Shown here in pieces: positions 1-6,810 of a stretch of DNA of 8,404 nt. Origin of the DNA: Bacteroidales bacterium H10 (GTDB lineage: Bacteria > Bacteroidota > Bacteroidia > Bacteroidales > Muribaculaceae); contig DAAV01000141.1 in assembly GCA_001701295.1 (NCBI GenBank), positions 6,697 through 15,100 on the forward strand. Reading direction: 5' to 3'. Positions within the stretch are counted from its first letter, which is position 1. Every line of letters starts with the position of its first letter. Made by a program: the position numbers and the translations under genes. Under the pieces are notes generated by a model. The model was not told the origin of the DNA, searched no databases, and saw only the letters and a list, made by a program, of their open reading frames with translations.

Positions 1-32
1 ATATTGAAATGCAAAAATAATAATTTTTTTGT

Positions 33-40
33 TAATTTTG
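33..40 (+). promoter_or_regulatory. Candidate Bacteroidetes -7 promoter element
   Basis: TAATTTTG matches the Bacteroidetes primary sigma factor -7 consensus TAnnTTTG exactly and lies 24 bases before the start codon at 65. Transcription would begin near base 47 and give a very short leader. A matching -33 TTG at the usual distance of about 20 bases is not present: the nearest TTG, at 4-6, is 26 bases away. The region is AT-rich, so a chance match is possible. Confidence 0.35.
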
Positions 41-64
41 TAAAATACTCAAGAAATATATATA

Positions 65-724
65 ATGGACAATACCGGTAAAAACCAAAGAGGTAAATTT
101 CTAATTGTCATCGGGCGCCAATATGGCAGCGGAGGAAGAAGAATAGGAAAAATGCTTGCGGCAGATCTTGGAATAGCCTATTATGACAAGACTCTCCTGA
201 GTGAAGCCGCCCGTAAATTGGGTTATTCCGCTGAAATATTCGCCCGCAAGGACGAGAAGCGCCCCTCTTTGCTAAGATCATTACTTTCATTCAACTATGG
301 TGCACCGACTGCCAACATAGAGGAAGCGCCCATGAGTGACGAGAAAATATATGAATTTCAGAGCCGGATAATCAAGGAGATTTGTAACCGGGAATCATGC
401 GTGATAGTCGGACGCACTGCCGACTACATAATGCGGGACCATCCGCGACTTATAAGTCTATTCATCCATGCCCCCGAAGAGACACGCATAAACGCGATCA
501 TGGAACGAGGTGAGACCGACAATGCAGAAGAAGCACGCGAAATTGCGGCAAAAAACGACAAAAACCGGGAATCATATTACAACTACTACACCAACAGAGA
601 CGCCTGGGGACACGCGAGCAACTATCATTTTTCATTCGATTCATCGCGTCTGCCCGATCAGGCTATCGTATCAGCCGTACGAGCCATGCTTGAAAAAAGC
701 GGAGATACGACAGACCCGCGATAA
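65..724 (+). CDS. Cytidylate kinase-like family protein (P-loop nucleotide kinase)
   Basis: A 219-residue cytoplasmic protein of the cytidylate kinase-like family (Pfam Cytidylate_kin2 type), which shares the fold of CMP kinases. The glycine-rich phosphate-binding loop is visible as GRQYGSGGRRIGK at residues 17-29, after a hydrophobic beta strand (FLIVI). YYDK at 39-42 follows, then a second strand, CVIVGRTADYI at 112-122, and an Arg-rich lid region (RINAIMERGE, 141-150). Near the C-terminus is RESYYNYYTNRDAWG (168-182), a Tyr-rich signature common in this family. The substrate is not settled for these homologues: they are distinct from the essential Cmk, and a nucleoside monophosphate is only inferred. 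The start at 65 leaves a short hydrophilic lead-in before the first strand. It ends 79 bases before the next gene and could be co-transcribed with it. Confidence 0.85.
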   Translation: MDNTGKNQRGKFLIVIGRQYGSGGRRIGKMLAADLGIAYYDKTLLSEAARKLGYSAEIFARKDEKRPSLLRSLLSFNYGAPTANIEEAPMSDEKIYEFQSRIIKEICNRESCVIVGRTADYIMRDHPRLISLFIHAPEETRINAIMERGETDNAEEAREIAAKNDKNRESYYNYYTNRDAWGHASNYHFSFDSSRLPDQAIVSAVRAMLEKSGDTTDPR

Positions 725-746
725 TCTTTCCGCACTTTGAAGTTGT

Positions 747-801
747 TTACATACTATAACTTATAAGTTTCTTGACAGTTTCTTAATTTAATAGTATGTA
801 A
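747..801. repeat. 11-bp perfect inverted repeat with central palindrome
   Basis: TTACATACTAT at 747-757 is the exact reverse complement of ATAGTATGTAA at 791-801, with a 33-base spacer. Inside the spacer, directly after the left arm, AACTTATAAGTT (758-769) is a perfect 12-bp palindrome. The right arm ends two bases before the start codon at 804. In RNA the arms could pair and occlude that start; in DNA they could be an operator. There is no run of T after the right arm, so it is not a typical intrinsic terminator. The function is unknown. Confidence 0.6.
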
Positions 802-803
802 TC

Positions 804-1439
804 ATGAAAAAGGCAACCTATTTTATCGTCTATACCGCAACACTGGTCATAGGTGTTCTTCTGCTGATATTCAGTCAAGAGCCAATGACGCGTACAGACC
901 CTGTATCATTGCGCACCGTCGTGATCGCATCCGGTATCGTCTATATAGCTATCGGGATTATAAGTTTTCTGTTCTCTCTGCGCAAAAAAGAAACTCCCGA
1001 AGGTGTCATCAAGACAAGACCCTGGTATCTGACCGCCATGTCGATTGCGGCGATATTCTGGGGAATTCTTATCATCGTGATGTCGCGTCCCATGACGACG
1101 ACTCTTGCCGTGACACTCGGAATATCTCTGATCATAGCGTCTTTCGCACAAGTGATCTGGATAGCAGGCACCACGCATACCTCCGGAGTGTCGGGATGGT
1201 GGTACATCATACCTTTCTGTGTGCTCGGAGCCGGCATAATAGATATTACTCTCGTCAATGACTATGCCAACGCCGGAAAGAGCAGTTCTGTCGCATGCAT
1301 TCTGTCAGGAATATTACTTCTGTGCTACTCTCTCAACGGATTCATAAGTCTGAAAAACCTGAAACGCAGACACGAGAAAGAAAAAGCCCGCTTGCTCAAA
1401 GAGACCACTTCCGGGAAATTGTCAGGATCTGAGGCATGA
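804..1439 (+). CDS. Six-helix membrane protein, HdeD/DUF308-like
   Basis: A 211-residue integral membrane protein with six predicted helices at roughly residues 5-23, 36-58, 75-93, 98-121, 130-149 and 161-182. They are arranged as three hairpins, and the last is followed by a strongly charged cytoplasmic tail (LKRRHEKEKARLLKE, 186-200). Repeated helix pairs with small residues and a GI/GIL pattern resemble the HdeD/DUF308 group, whose E. coli member is linked to acid resistance. The match is by topology and general character, not by a diagnostic motif, so the name is tentative. The RRH/EKEK tail suggests the C-terminus is inside. No Shine-Dalgarno is seen before the ATG at 804. The gene may be transcribed with the upstream kinase-like gene. 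It ends about 12 bases before the rnpB promoter and no terminator is visible between them. Confidence 0.7.
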   Translation: MKKATYFIVYTATLVIGVLLLIFSQEPMTRTDPVSLRTVVIASGIVYIAIGIISFLFSLRKKETPEGVIKTRPWYLTAMSIAAIFWGILIIVMSRPMTTTLAVTLGISLIIASFAQVIWIAGTTHTSGVSGWWYIIPFCVLGAGIIDITLVNDYANAGKSSSVACILSGILLLCYSLNGFISLKNLKRRHEKEKARLLKETTSGKLSGSEA

Positions 1440-1450
1440 TCATATCAGAC

Positions 1451-1481
1451 TTGCAAATCAGAAAATAAAGTAGTAACTTTG
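1451..1481 (+). promoter_or_regulatory. rnpB promoter (Bacteroidetes -33/-7 type)
   Basis: TTG at 1451-1453 and TAACTTTG at 1474-1481 are separated by 20 bases, fitting the Bacteroidetes primary sigma consensus (TTG, about 19-21 bases, TAnnTTTG). The -7 box ends seven bases before the first base of the RNase P RNA P1 helix (1489), which is where a transcription start would be expected. The same spacing is found upstream of the glycogen operon at 3404-3434. Confidence 0.8.
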
Positions 1482-1488
1482 CATAAAA

Positions 1489-1855
1489 GGCAGAAATGCG
1501 GTCTGTCGCTCTATGCACAGCATAAAGAGGAAAGTCCGGGCAACGCAGAGCATCGCATTTTCTAACGGAAAGCCGGCGGCGACGTCGGGGATCAATGTGA
1601 CAGAAAACAACCGCCGGTGCACACAGTGTCAACGGTAAGGGTGAAAAGGCGGGGTAAGAGCCCACCGGCCCGCATGGCGACATGCGGGGCCGCACATCCT
1701 GCGAGTTGCAAGGTCAAATATACCGGCAGCAAAGGGCTGCTCGTCCATTGTCGGGGGGTAGACTGCTATAGTACGCCGTGCAAACGGCTACAAAGATAAA
1801 TGACAGACACTCCGGCCCGGCCGGAGCACATAACCCGGCTTACAGCATCTCTGCC
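1489..1855 (+). ncRNA. rnpB: RNase P RNA (bacterial, A-type-like)
   Basis: Catalytic RNA subunit of RNase P, which cleaves the 5' leader from precursor tRNAs. The conserved block GAGGAAAGTCCGGGC is at 1527-1541. Its P4 partner CCCGGCTT is at 1834-1841, close to the 3' end, and the AGATAAATGA block lies near 1795-1804. The ends are set by the P1 helix: GGCAGAAATGC (1489-1499) pairs with GCATCTCTGCC (1845-1855) with a single A-C mismatch, giving a length of about 367 bases. A strong hairpin at 1667-1691 with a GCGA tetraloop fits P12, and a GC-rich hairpin at about 1811-1826 fits the P19 region. One base in the conserved CR-V segment differs from the usual ACAGAACCCGGCTTA: it reads ACATAACCCGG, with T at 1831. 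An upstream promoter and a downstream terminator frame the gene. Confidence 0.96.
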
Positions 1856-1862
1856 AACCATC

Positions 1863-1901
1863 GGATCCGGTGCTTAAGATAAAGTGCCGGATCCTGTTTT
1901 T
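1863..1901 (+). terminator. Rho-independent terminator of rnpB
   Basis: A 13-bp stem pairs 1863-1875 (GGATCCGGTGCTT) with 1882-1894 (AAGTGCCGGATCC), with two G-T wobbles and a six-base loop. It is followed by TG and five T residues (1897-1901). It begins eight bases after the P1 helix of the RNase P RNA. The in-frame GTG at 1870, the most upstream possible start of the next gene, lies inside the left arm. That argues against GTG as the start codon. Confidence 0.88.
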
Positions 1902-1929
1902 AATATGCAAACATGTAAAACCATCCGCT

Positions 1930-3342
1930 ATGAAAAATACCGACGCTAGAAAAGAAGGATTCACGGACAGAATAATAAACAAGGCCAAATCCATCTATAA
2001 TTATTGCACTGACGGTGTATGGAGCGATCCGCGCAATAATCTCGGCACCAGAATAGTGAAAACCTTAAATCTCACACTCAGCGCATTTTTCAACTCCAGT
2101 CTCCAGAACAAATCCATGTCTCTCACCTACCAGACGGTACTTTCCATAGTGCCGGCATTCGCGCTTCTCGTGGCTATCGGAAGGGGATTCGGACTGCAGG
2201 ACTTGCTTCAAAAGCAATTATATGAATTTTTTCCTTCTCAGACCCAAGGCATAACGACTGCCTTGAAATTTGTAGATTCTTATCTCAACTCCGCGACACA
2301 AGGACTTTTTGTCGGTGTCGGTATCGTGGTCCTGCTATGGACAGTCATATCATTGCTCTCGTCTATAGAAGACTCATTCAACTCCATATGGGGTGTCAGA
2401 ATATCAAGAACTCTATATCAGAAGATAACAGACTATATCGCGATCTGCCTGATGATTCCTGTCCTTATGATCTGCTCTTCGGGAGTCTCCATATTCATGT
2501 CGGGTATCGTGCAGTCCAATCTTAACCTTCCGTTTCTGACTCCGATTGTCAATCTTGTTCTCGAGCTTGTGCCCTTTGCATTATGCTGGCTCGCATTCAC
2601 ACTCTCATATTATCTTATACCCAATACAAAAGTAAGTTTCAAATATGCCGCAATAGCAGGAATCCTTGGAGCGATTTCATTTCAGATTCTTCAGTTGCTG
2701 TTTCTTAACGGTCAGATATACGTATCAAAATACAATGCGATCTACGGCTCTTTCGCATTTCTTCCCCTCATGCTCATATGGCTGCAGCTGTCATGGCTCG
2801 TTCTGCTCACCGGATGCATGATCGCATACTCGATGCAGAATGTCTTCACATTCAATCTAATGGGAAATGAAAGTACAATTTCAAACCACGGATGGCACAA
2901 TGTGGCCCTCATCGTAATGGCAGTTACAGCCAGTCGCTTCGCGGCAAAAGAGAAACCCCTCTCCCATCAGGAAATGGCTGTACAATATTACCTTCCGATC
3001 AGAATAGTAGGAAGAGTAGTGGAAAAGTTAAAAGAAGCGGGCCTTATATATGACGTAAGACTGAAAGACGATGTGACGGGAATATCTCCTGCCGTGGAGA
3101 CCGACACCCTGACGGTCGCGGATTTTCTCAAGGCGTTCGACAATGTAGGAGTGACTGATTTTATCGCCGACTTCAAAAATATATACTCGAGATTGCTCGG
3201 AGTCATGGACCCGCTTCGGGCCAGATCATACGCTGAATTCTCCACCGTGCTTGTCCGCGATCTGCCGCTTCCCTCTCCCGATGAAATCAAAAAAATGATG
3301 ATCGAGGATGCAAGATATATCCCGTCTGATATAAAAAATTAA
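1930..3342 (+). CDS. YihY/BrkB family membrane protein with C-terminal winged-helix-like domain
   Basis: A 470-residue inner-membrane protein of the YihY/BrkB family, once mislabelled RNase BN. Its transport or envelope role is unproven. The N-terminal 60 residues are hydrophilic or amphipathic. The family core follows, with about six helices near residues 63-86, 122-145, 168-195, 205-230, 240-262 and 275-303. Family-like motifs include SLTYQTVLSIVPAFALL (64-80), SIEDSFNSIWGVR (145-157) and YGSFAFLPLMLIWLQLSW (272-289). Residues 344-405 form a soluble domain reading like an Rrf2-type winged helix: LSHQEMA, then IVGRVVEKLKEAGLIYDV, then ISPAVETDTLTVADFLKAF. The ATG at 1930 is chosen over an in-frame GTG at 1870 because that GTG sits inside the rnpB terminator stem. 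Only 28 bases separate terminator and ATG, so no promoter of its own is apparent; read-through or a promoter within rnpB is possible. Confidence 0.9.
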   Translation: MKNTDARKEGFTDRIINKAKSIYNYCTDGVWSDPRNNLGTRIVKTLNLTLSAFFNSSLQNKSMSLTYQTVLSIVPAFALLVAIGRGFGLQDLLQKQLYEFFPSQTQGITTALKFVDSYLNSATQGLFVGVGIVVLLWTVISLLSSIEDSFNSIWGVRISRTLYQKITDYIAICLMIPVLMICSSGVSIFMSGIVQSNLNLPFLTPIVNLVLELVPFALCWLAFTLSYYLIPNTKVSFKYAAIAGILGAISFQILQLLFLNGQIYVSKYNAIYGSFAFLPLMLIWLQLSWLVLLTGCMIAYSMQNVFTFNLMGNESTISNHGWHNVALIVMAVTASRFAAKEKPLSHQEMAVQYYLPIRIVGRVVEKLKEAGLIYDVRLKDDVTGISPAVETDTLTVADFLKAFDNVGVTDFIADFKNIYSRLLGVMDPLRARSYAEFSTVLVRDLPLPSPDEIKKMMIEDARYIPSDIKN

Positions 3343-3403
3343 TCATTTCATAACATTTTTCATGCATTAGACGGTCATATACGGTAATCTGCTTTAAAAC
3401 ATA

Positions 3404-3434
3404 TTGCTAAAACGACATAATTTCAGTACTTTTG
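3404..3434 (+). promoter_or_regulatory. Promoter of the glycogen operon
   Basis: TTG at 3404-3406 and TACTTTTG at 3427-3434 are separated by 20 bases, the same arrangement as the rnpB promoter and an exact fit to TAnnTTTG. A start near 3441 would give a leader of about 120 bases before the ATG at 3560. The 61 bases between the yihY stop and this promoter show no clear intrinsic terminator. Confidence 0.7.
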
Positions 3435-3440
3435 TGTTAT

Positions 3441-3559
3441 CTACTATAAGAGAATAACGGAAAAGATACACTTTCCTGTCAAAAGAAGACGGATCCGGGC
3501 GCATCATTTCCGTTCCAAAAACATATTAATATAACCCTACATATAATATATAGGCAATC
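3441..3559 (+). promoter_or_regulatory. Long 5' leader of the glycogen operon
   Basis: This is the untranslated stretch predicted between the promoter and the debranching enzyme start. It holds an 8-bp perfect inverted repeat, AACGGAAA at 3456-3463 and TTTCCGTT at 3507-3514, which could close a large stem-loop. A 19-base imperfect palindrome (3536-3554, one mismatch) ends five bases before the ATG. I recognise no known riboswitch here. The extent depends on the inferred transcription start, and the short repeats could be chance. Confidence 0.35.
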
Positions 3560-5524
3560 ATGAGCTATCTTAAATTTGACAAGAATCTTATGATCAACCT
3601 GGAGCAGTCACTTCCCAAAGAGATGCTTCGCACGAATATGTCGGGGGCCTATCACTGCACGACCATAGTCGGCTGCAATACCCGCAAGCAGCATGGACTT
3701 CTGGTAATACCGATTCCCGAGATGGATGACAAGGCGCATGTGCTTCTGTCGTCACTCGATGAATCAGTCATACAGCATGGCGCCTCTTTCAACCTCGGCC
3801 TGCATCAATATGGTGATAATGTGTTCAGCCCCAACGGTCACAAGTACATACGCGAGTTCACCTGCGAATCTGTCCCCAAAGTCACATTTCGTGTGGGCGG
3901 AGTTATAATGACTAAAGAAAAAGTGTTCATTTCGCATGAGAACAGGATTCTCATCAAGTATACACTTATAGAAGCCCACTCCCCTACGACACTGCGGTTC
4001 CGCCCGTTTCTCGCATTCCGTAATGCCAACGACCTCGTGATAGAGAATCCTCGCATAAACAAAGACATCCATCACGTCCCGAACGGCATATCGACATGTC
4101 TCTATGAAGGTTATCCCTCGCTTTTCATGCAATTTAACAAGGATGCCAAATGGGTAGACGATCCAAACTGGTACAAAGGCATCGAGTATTACAAGGATCG
4201 TGACAGAGGCATTCCCTATAAGGAAGATCTTTGGGTGCCCGGTTATTTCGAACTGCCGATCAGTAAAGGAGAATCGATAATATTCTCAGCATCTACATTC
4301 GAGGCGGATCCTAAGACATTCGAACATACATATGAGGCGGAACTGAAGACGCGCACCTGCAGGACCTCTTTTTTCAACTGTCTGAAAAACGCCGCCAAAC
4401 AATTCTATCTCAAAAATGAACATGGGATGTATATCGTGGCCGGCTATCCCTGGCTTAACGTCCGCGGACGCGATGAACTCATAGCGCTTCCGGGATGCAC
4501 TCTGGCCATAGACCATGAAGAGGATTTCCATCTGATTCTCGAATCGTTCATGAAGGCTCTGCGCCACAACATAGAGACAGGAGAAAAAGACAGAATCATC
4601 AACGAGATCGACCTTCCCGACATTCCATTATGGACAATATGGGCCATAGACCAATACCGGAAGTATACCGATACACACCGTTGTGCGGAGCGCTATGCAG
4701 ATACTGTACGCTATCTCGTGGACTGTATCCGCGAAGGAGAAATCCGCAATCTTACACTGCACGAAAACGGACTGTTGAGTTCGGAGGGAACGGATTCGCC
4801 TATAACATGGCTTTCCGCTTCCATCAACGGCTCCCCCATAATTCCGAGGACAGGATACATTCTTGAATTCAATGCCCTTTGGTATAACGCTCTTATGTTC
4901 CTTATATCGATGCTTGAGGAAACAAAGCGCGACGCCGGATATGCGGCTGAGCTGAAAACACTGGCTGACAAATGCAAAGAATCGTTCGTAAGTACATTCC
5001 TCAACGATTTCGGTTATCTTTATGACTATGTCAACGGCTCCTATACAGATCTGGAAGTTAGGCCGAATATGGCGATCGCCATCGGACTGGAGTATTCTCC
5101 CCTCGACCGCCGGCAGCGCAAGAAGGCTCTTGACTTCTGCACCCGCGAACTGCTTACCCCCAAAGGTCTGCGCTCACTGAGTCCGAAAAGCCACAACTAT
5201 CGTCCGGTCTATGTCGGCAATCCTACGGAGCGTGAGTATGCGGTGCATCAGGGGCCGGCCCGTCCATGGCTGTTCGGATTCTATGTAGACGCATATTTCA
5301 AGGTATTCGGTGTCAGCGGACTGTCATTTATCGAAAGAATGCTCATCGGCTACGAAGAGGAAATGTCCGAGGGCTGCATCGGATCGCTTTCTGAAATGTA
5401 TGACGCCAACCCCCCCTACACCGGACGTGGAGCTGTCAGCACAGCCAAGAATGTAGGACAGATTCTCAGTTCTATCCGGGCCGTAAACCGTATGAGCAAA
5501 CTTCTCTCCGAAACAGAATCCTAA
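3560..5524 (+). CDS. Glycogen debranching enzyme-like protein (amylo-alpha-1,6-glucosidase, GH133 type)
   Basis: A 654-residue cytoplasmic protein, full length for bacterial debranching enzymes of this type, which remove alpha-1,6-linked glucose from branched glucans. Residues 1-260 are the N-terminal beta-sandwich domain (GDE_N type, with CNTRKQHGLLV at 39-49). Residues 270-650 are the (alpha/alpha)6-barrel GDE_C domain. Landmarks are GYPWLNVRGRDELIALPG (295-312), LEFNALWYNAL (435-445), HQGPARPWLFG (563-573) and SEMYDANPPYTGRG (611-624). Glu612 sits in the motif expected to supply the catalytic base. The motif normally read as TWMDA is TWLSA here (416-420), so the expected acid Asp is Ser419. 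The barrel is otherwise intact, so this is divergence, not decay. It is the first gene of the operon, preceded by a promoter at 3404-3434. Family assignment is firm; activity is not. Confidence 0.93.
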   Translation: MSYLKFDKNLMINLEQSLPKEMLRTNMSGAYHCTTIVGCNTRKQHGLLVIPIPEMDDKAHVLLSSLDESVIQHGASFNLGLHQYGDNVFSPNGHKYIREFTCESVPKVTFRVGGVIMTKEKVFISHENRILIKYTLIEAHSPTTLRFRPFLAFRNANDLVIENPRINKDIHHVPNGISTCLYEGYPSLFMQFNKDAKWVDDPNWYKGIEYYKDRDRGIPYKEDLWVPGYFELPISKGESIIFSASTFEADPKTFEHTYEAELKTRTCRTSFFNCLKNAAKQFYLKNEHGMYIVAGYPWLNVRGRDELIALPGCTLAIDHEEDFHLILESFMKALRHNIETGEKDRIINEIDLPDIPLWTIWAIDQYRKYTDTHRCAERYADTVRYLVDCIREGEIRNLTLHENGLLSSEGTDSPITWLSASINGSPIIPRTGYILEFNALWYNALMFLISMLEETKRDAGYAAELKTLADKCKESFVSTFLNDFGYLYDYVNGSYTDLEVRPNMAIAIGLEYSPLDRRQRKKALDFCTRELLTPKGLRSLSPKSHNYRPVYVGNPTEREYAVHQGPARPWLFGFYVDAYFKVFGVSGLSFIERMLIGYEEEMSEGCIGSLSEMYDANPPYTGRGAVSTAKNVGQILSSIRAVNRMSKLLSETES

Positions 5525-5525
5525 A

Positions 5526-5552
5526 ATGGAAACAGAACCAAAAGAATTATGA
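5526..5552 (+). other. Eight-codon mini-ORF overlapping the glycosyltransferase start
   Basis: An ATG two bases after the debranching enzyme stop opens a frame encoding METEPKEL. Its TGA stop (5550-5552) overlaps the ATG (5549-5551) of the glycosyltransferase as ATGA. It could re-load ribosomes and couple translation of the two genes, or be chance in a 24-base gap. No ribosome binding site is evident. Confidence 0.25.
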
Positions 5553-6808
5553 AAGCATTAATGTTTGGCTGGGAGTTTCCCCCTCACATCCTCGGCGGTC
5601 TGGGCACTGCCAGTTACGGCCTCACAAAGGGAATGCACAATAACGGCAATATGGAAATCACTTTCGTCATACCCAAACCCTGGGGTGACGAAGAAAAGGG
5701 ATTCGCCAATATTATCGGAGCGAACAGCACTCCTGTCGCATGGCGTGACGTGAGTTGGGATTACGTACAAAGCCGTATAGGAAAAATCATGGATCCGCAA
5801 TTGTATTTTGATTTGCGCGACCATATATACGCCGATTTCAATTACATGCGTCTCAATGATCTCGGCTGCATCGAATTCTCGGGAAAATATCCCGACAATC
5901 TGATCGAAGAAATAAACAACTATTCGATAGTGGCAGGAGTGATAGCCCGCACCGTTCCCTGCGATGTCATACACTCGCACGACTGGCTGACCTATCCCGC
6001 CGGCATACATGCCAAAAACGTGACAGGCAAGCCATTGGTCATACACGTACATGCCACCGACTTCGACAGATCGCGCGGCAATGTCAACCCTACGGTGTTC
6101 GCGATAGAGAAAGACGGTATGGAAAACGCCGACCACATCATAACAGTCTCCGATCTTACCAGGCGTACTGTCATCGAGAAATATGGCATAAGTCCGGACA
6201 AAGTCACTACTGTCCACAATGCGGTGATACCTCTGAGCGATGAACTTCTTAATCTGCCCCGGCATGATAAAAAAGACAAGGTCATAACATTTCTTGGCCG
6301 CATCACGATGCAGAAAGGTCCGGAATATTTTGTAGAGGCTGCCGCAAAAGTGCTCCAGAAGAATAAACACGTGCGTTTCGTAATGGCAGGAGGCGGAGAC
6401 ATGGAACATGCGATGATACGTCTCGCCGCTCAGCGGGGAATCGCGGATAGATTTCATTTCACCGGCTTTCTGAAAGGCAAGGAAGTCTACCAGATGTTCC
6501 GGGACTCGGACGTGTATGTGATGCCGTCGGTATCAGAGCCTTTCGGCATATCACCGCTTGAAGCAATGGAAATGGGCGTGCCGTCGATCATATCCAAACA
6601 GAGCGGTTGCGCCGAGATTCTCGACAACGTGATCAAGACTGACTACTGGGATATAGACGCCATGGCCGATGCCATGCATGCGCTTACCACATATCCGGCA
6701 TTGCACCGTGAGTTGCGCGACCGCGGCATAGAGGAGATACACGGCATCACATGGGAAAAGGCCGGCAAAAAAGTAATCGACATCTACAATAATGTAATAA
6801 GCAAATAA
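5549..6808 (+). CDS. Glycogen synthase-like glycosyltransferase (GT4/GT5, GT-B fold)
   Basis: A 419-residue retaining glycosyltransferase of GT-B fold, likely the glucan-elongating enzyme of this operon and acting in the cytoplasm. The N-terminal Rossmann domain opens with MKALMFGWEFPPHILGGLGT; the GGLG loop (16-19) corresponds to the KxGGL acceptor/phosphate loop of glycogen synthases. HSHDW (142-146) and HATD (168-171) follow. The C-terminal domain starts near 245 with ITFLGRITMQKGPEYF, where Arg251 and Lys256 fit the donor phosphate-binding pair. It ends with the E-x7-E motif, EPFGISPLE at 330-338, followed by the conserved GVPSIISKQSG. The length is short for classical GlgA (about 480), closer to GT4-type enzymes. 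The sugar donor (ADP- or UDP-glucose) cannot be read from the sequence, so no gene symbol is given. It begins 24 bases after the debranching gene and stops two bases before the GH57 gene. Confidence 0.92.
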   Translation: MKALMFGWEFPPHILGGLGTASYGLTKGMHNNGNMEITFVIPKPWGDEEKGFANIIGANSTPVAWRDVSWDYVQSRIGKIMDPQLYFDLRDHIYADFNYMRLNDLGCIEFSGKYPDNLIEEINNYSIVAGVIARTVPCDVIHSHDWLTYPAGIHAKNVTGKPLVIHVHATDFDRSRGNVNPTVFAIEKDGMENADHIITVSDLTRRTVIEKYGISPDKVTTVHNAVIPLSDELLNLPRHDKKDKVITFLGRITMQKGPEYFVEAAAKVLQKNKHVRFVMAGGGDMEHAMIRLAAQRGIADRFHFTGFLKGKEVYQMFRDSDVYVMPSVSEPFGISPLEAMEMGVPSIISKQSGCAEILDNVIKTDYWDIDAMADAMHALTTYPALHRELRDRGIEEIHGITWEKAGKKVIDIYNNVISK

Positions 6809-6810
6809 TT

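Noticed and set aside
772..800. TTGACA followed 17 bases later by TATGTA, resembling a sigma-70 promoter
   Set aside because: The rest of the window uses the Bacteroidetes TAnnTTTG type, and the -10-like part coincides with an inverted repeat arm and the start codon region, leaving no leader.
1396..1799. Small open frames across rnpB on both strands
   Set aside because: They overlap the RNase P RNA, whose conserved blocks and P1 helix explain the sequence.
1930..3342. YihY as the tRNA-processing enzyme RNase BN, given its position next to rnpB
   Set aside because: The RNase BN label for this family was a misassignment; the protein has six membrane helices and no nuclease motif, so the neighbourhood with rnpB is not functional evidence.
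3343..3403. Possible terminator after yihY
   Set aside because: There is a T run near 3355 but no convincing GC-rich stem precedes it.
5558..6457. A 299-codon open frame on the - strand
   Set aside because: It lies entirely inside the glycosyltransferase, whose motifs are intact, and its translation is rich in His, Tyr, Phe and Cys without any recognisable domain. It is a codon-bias shadow.
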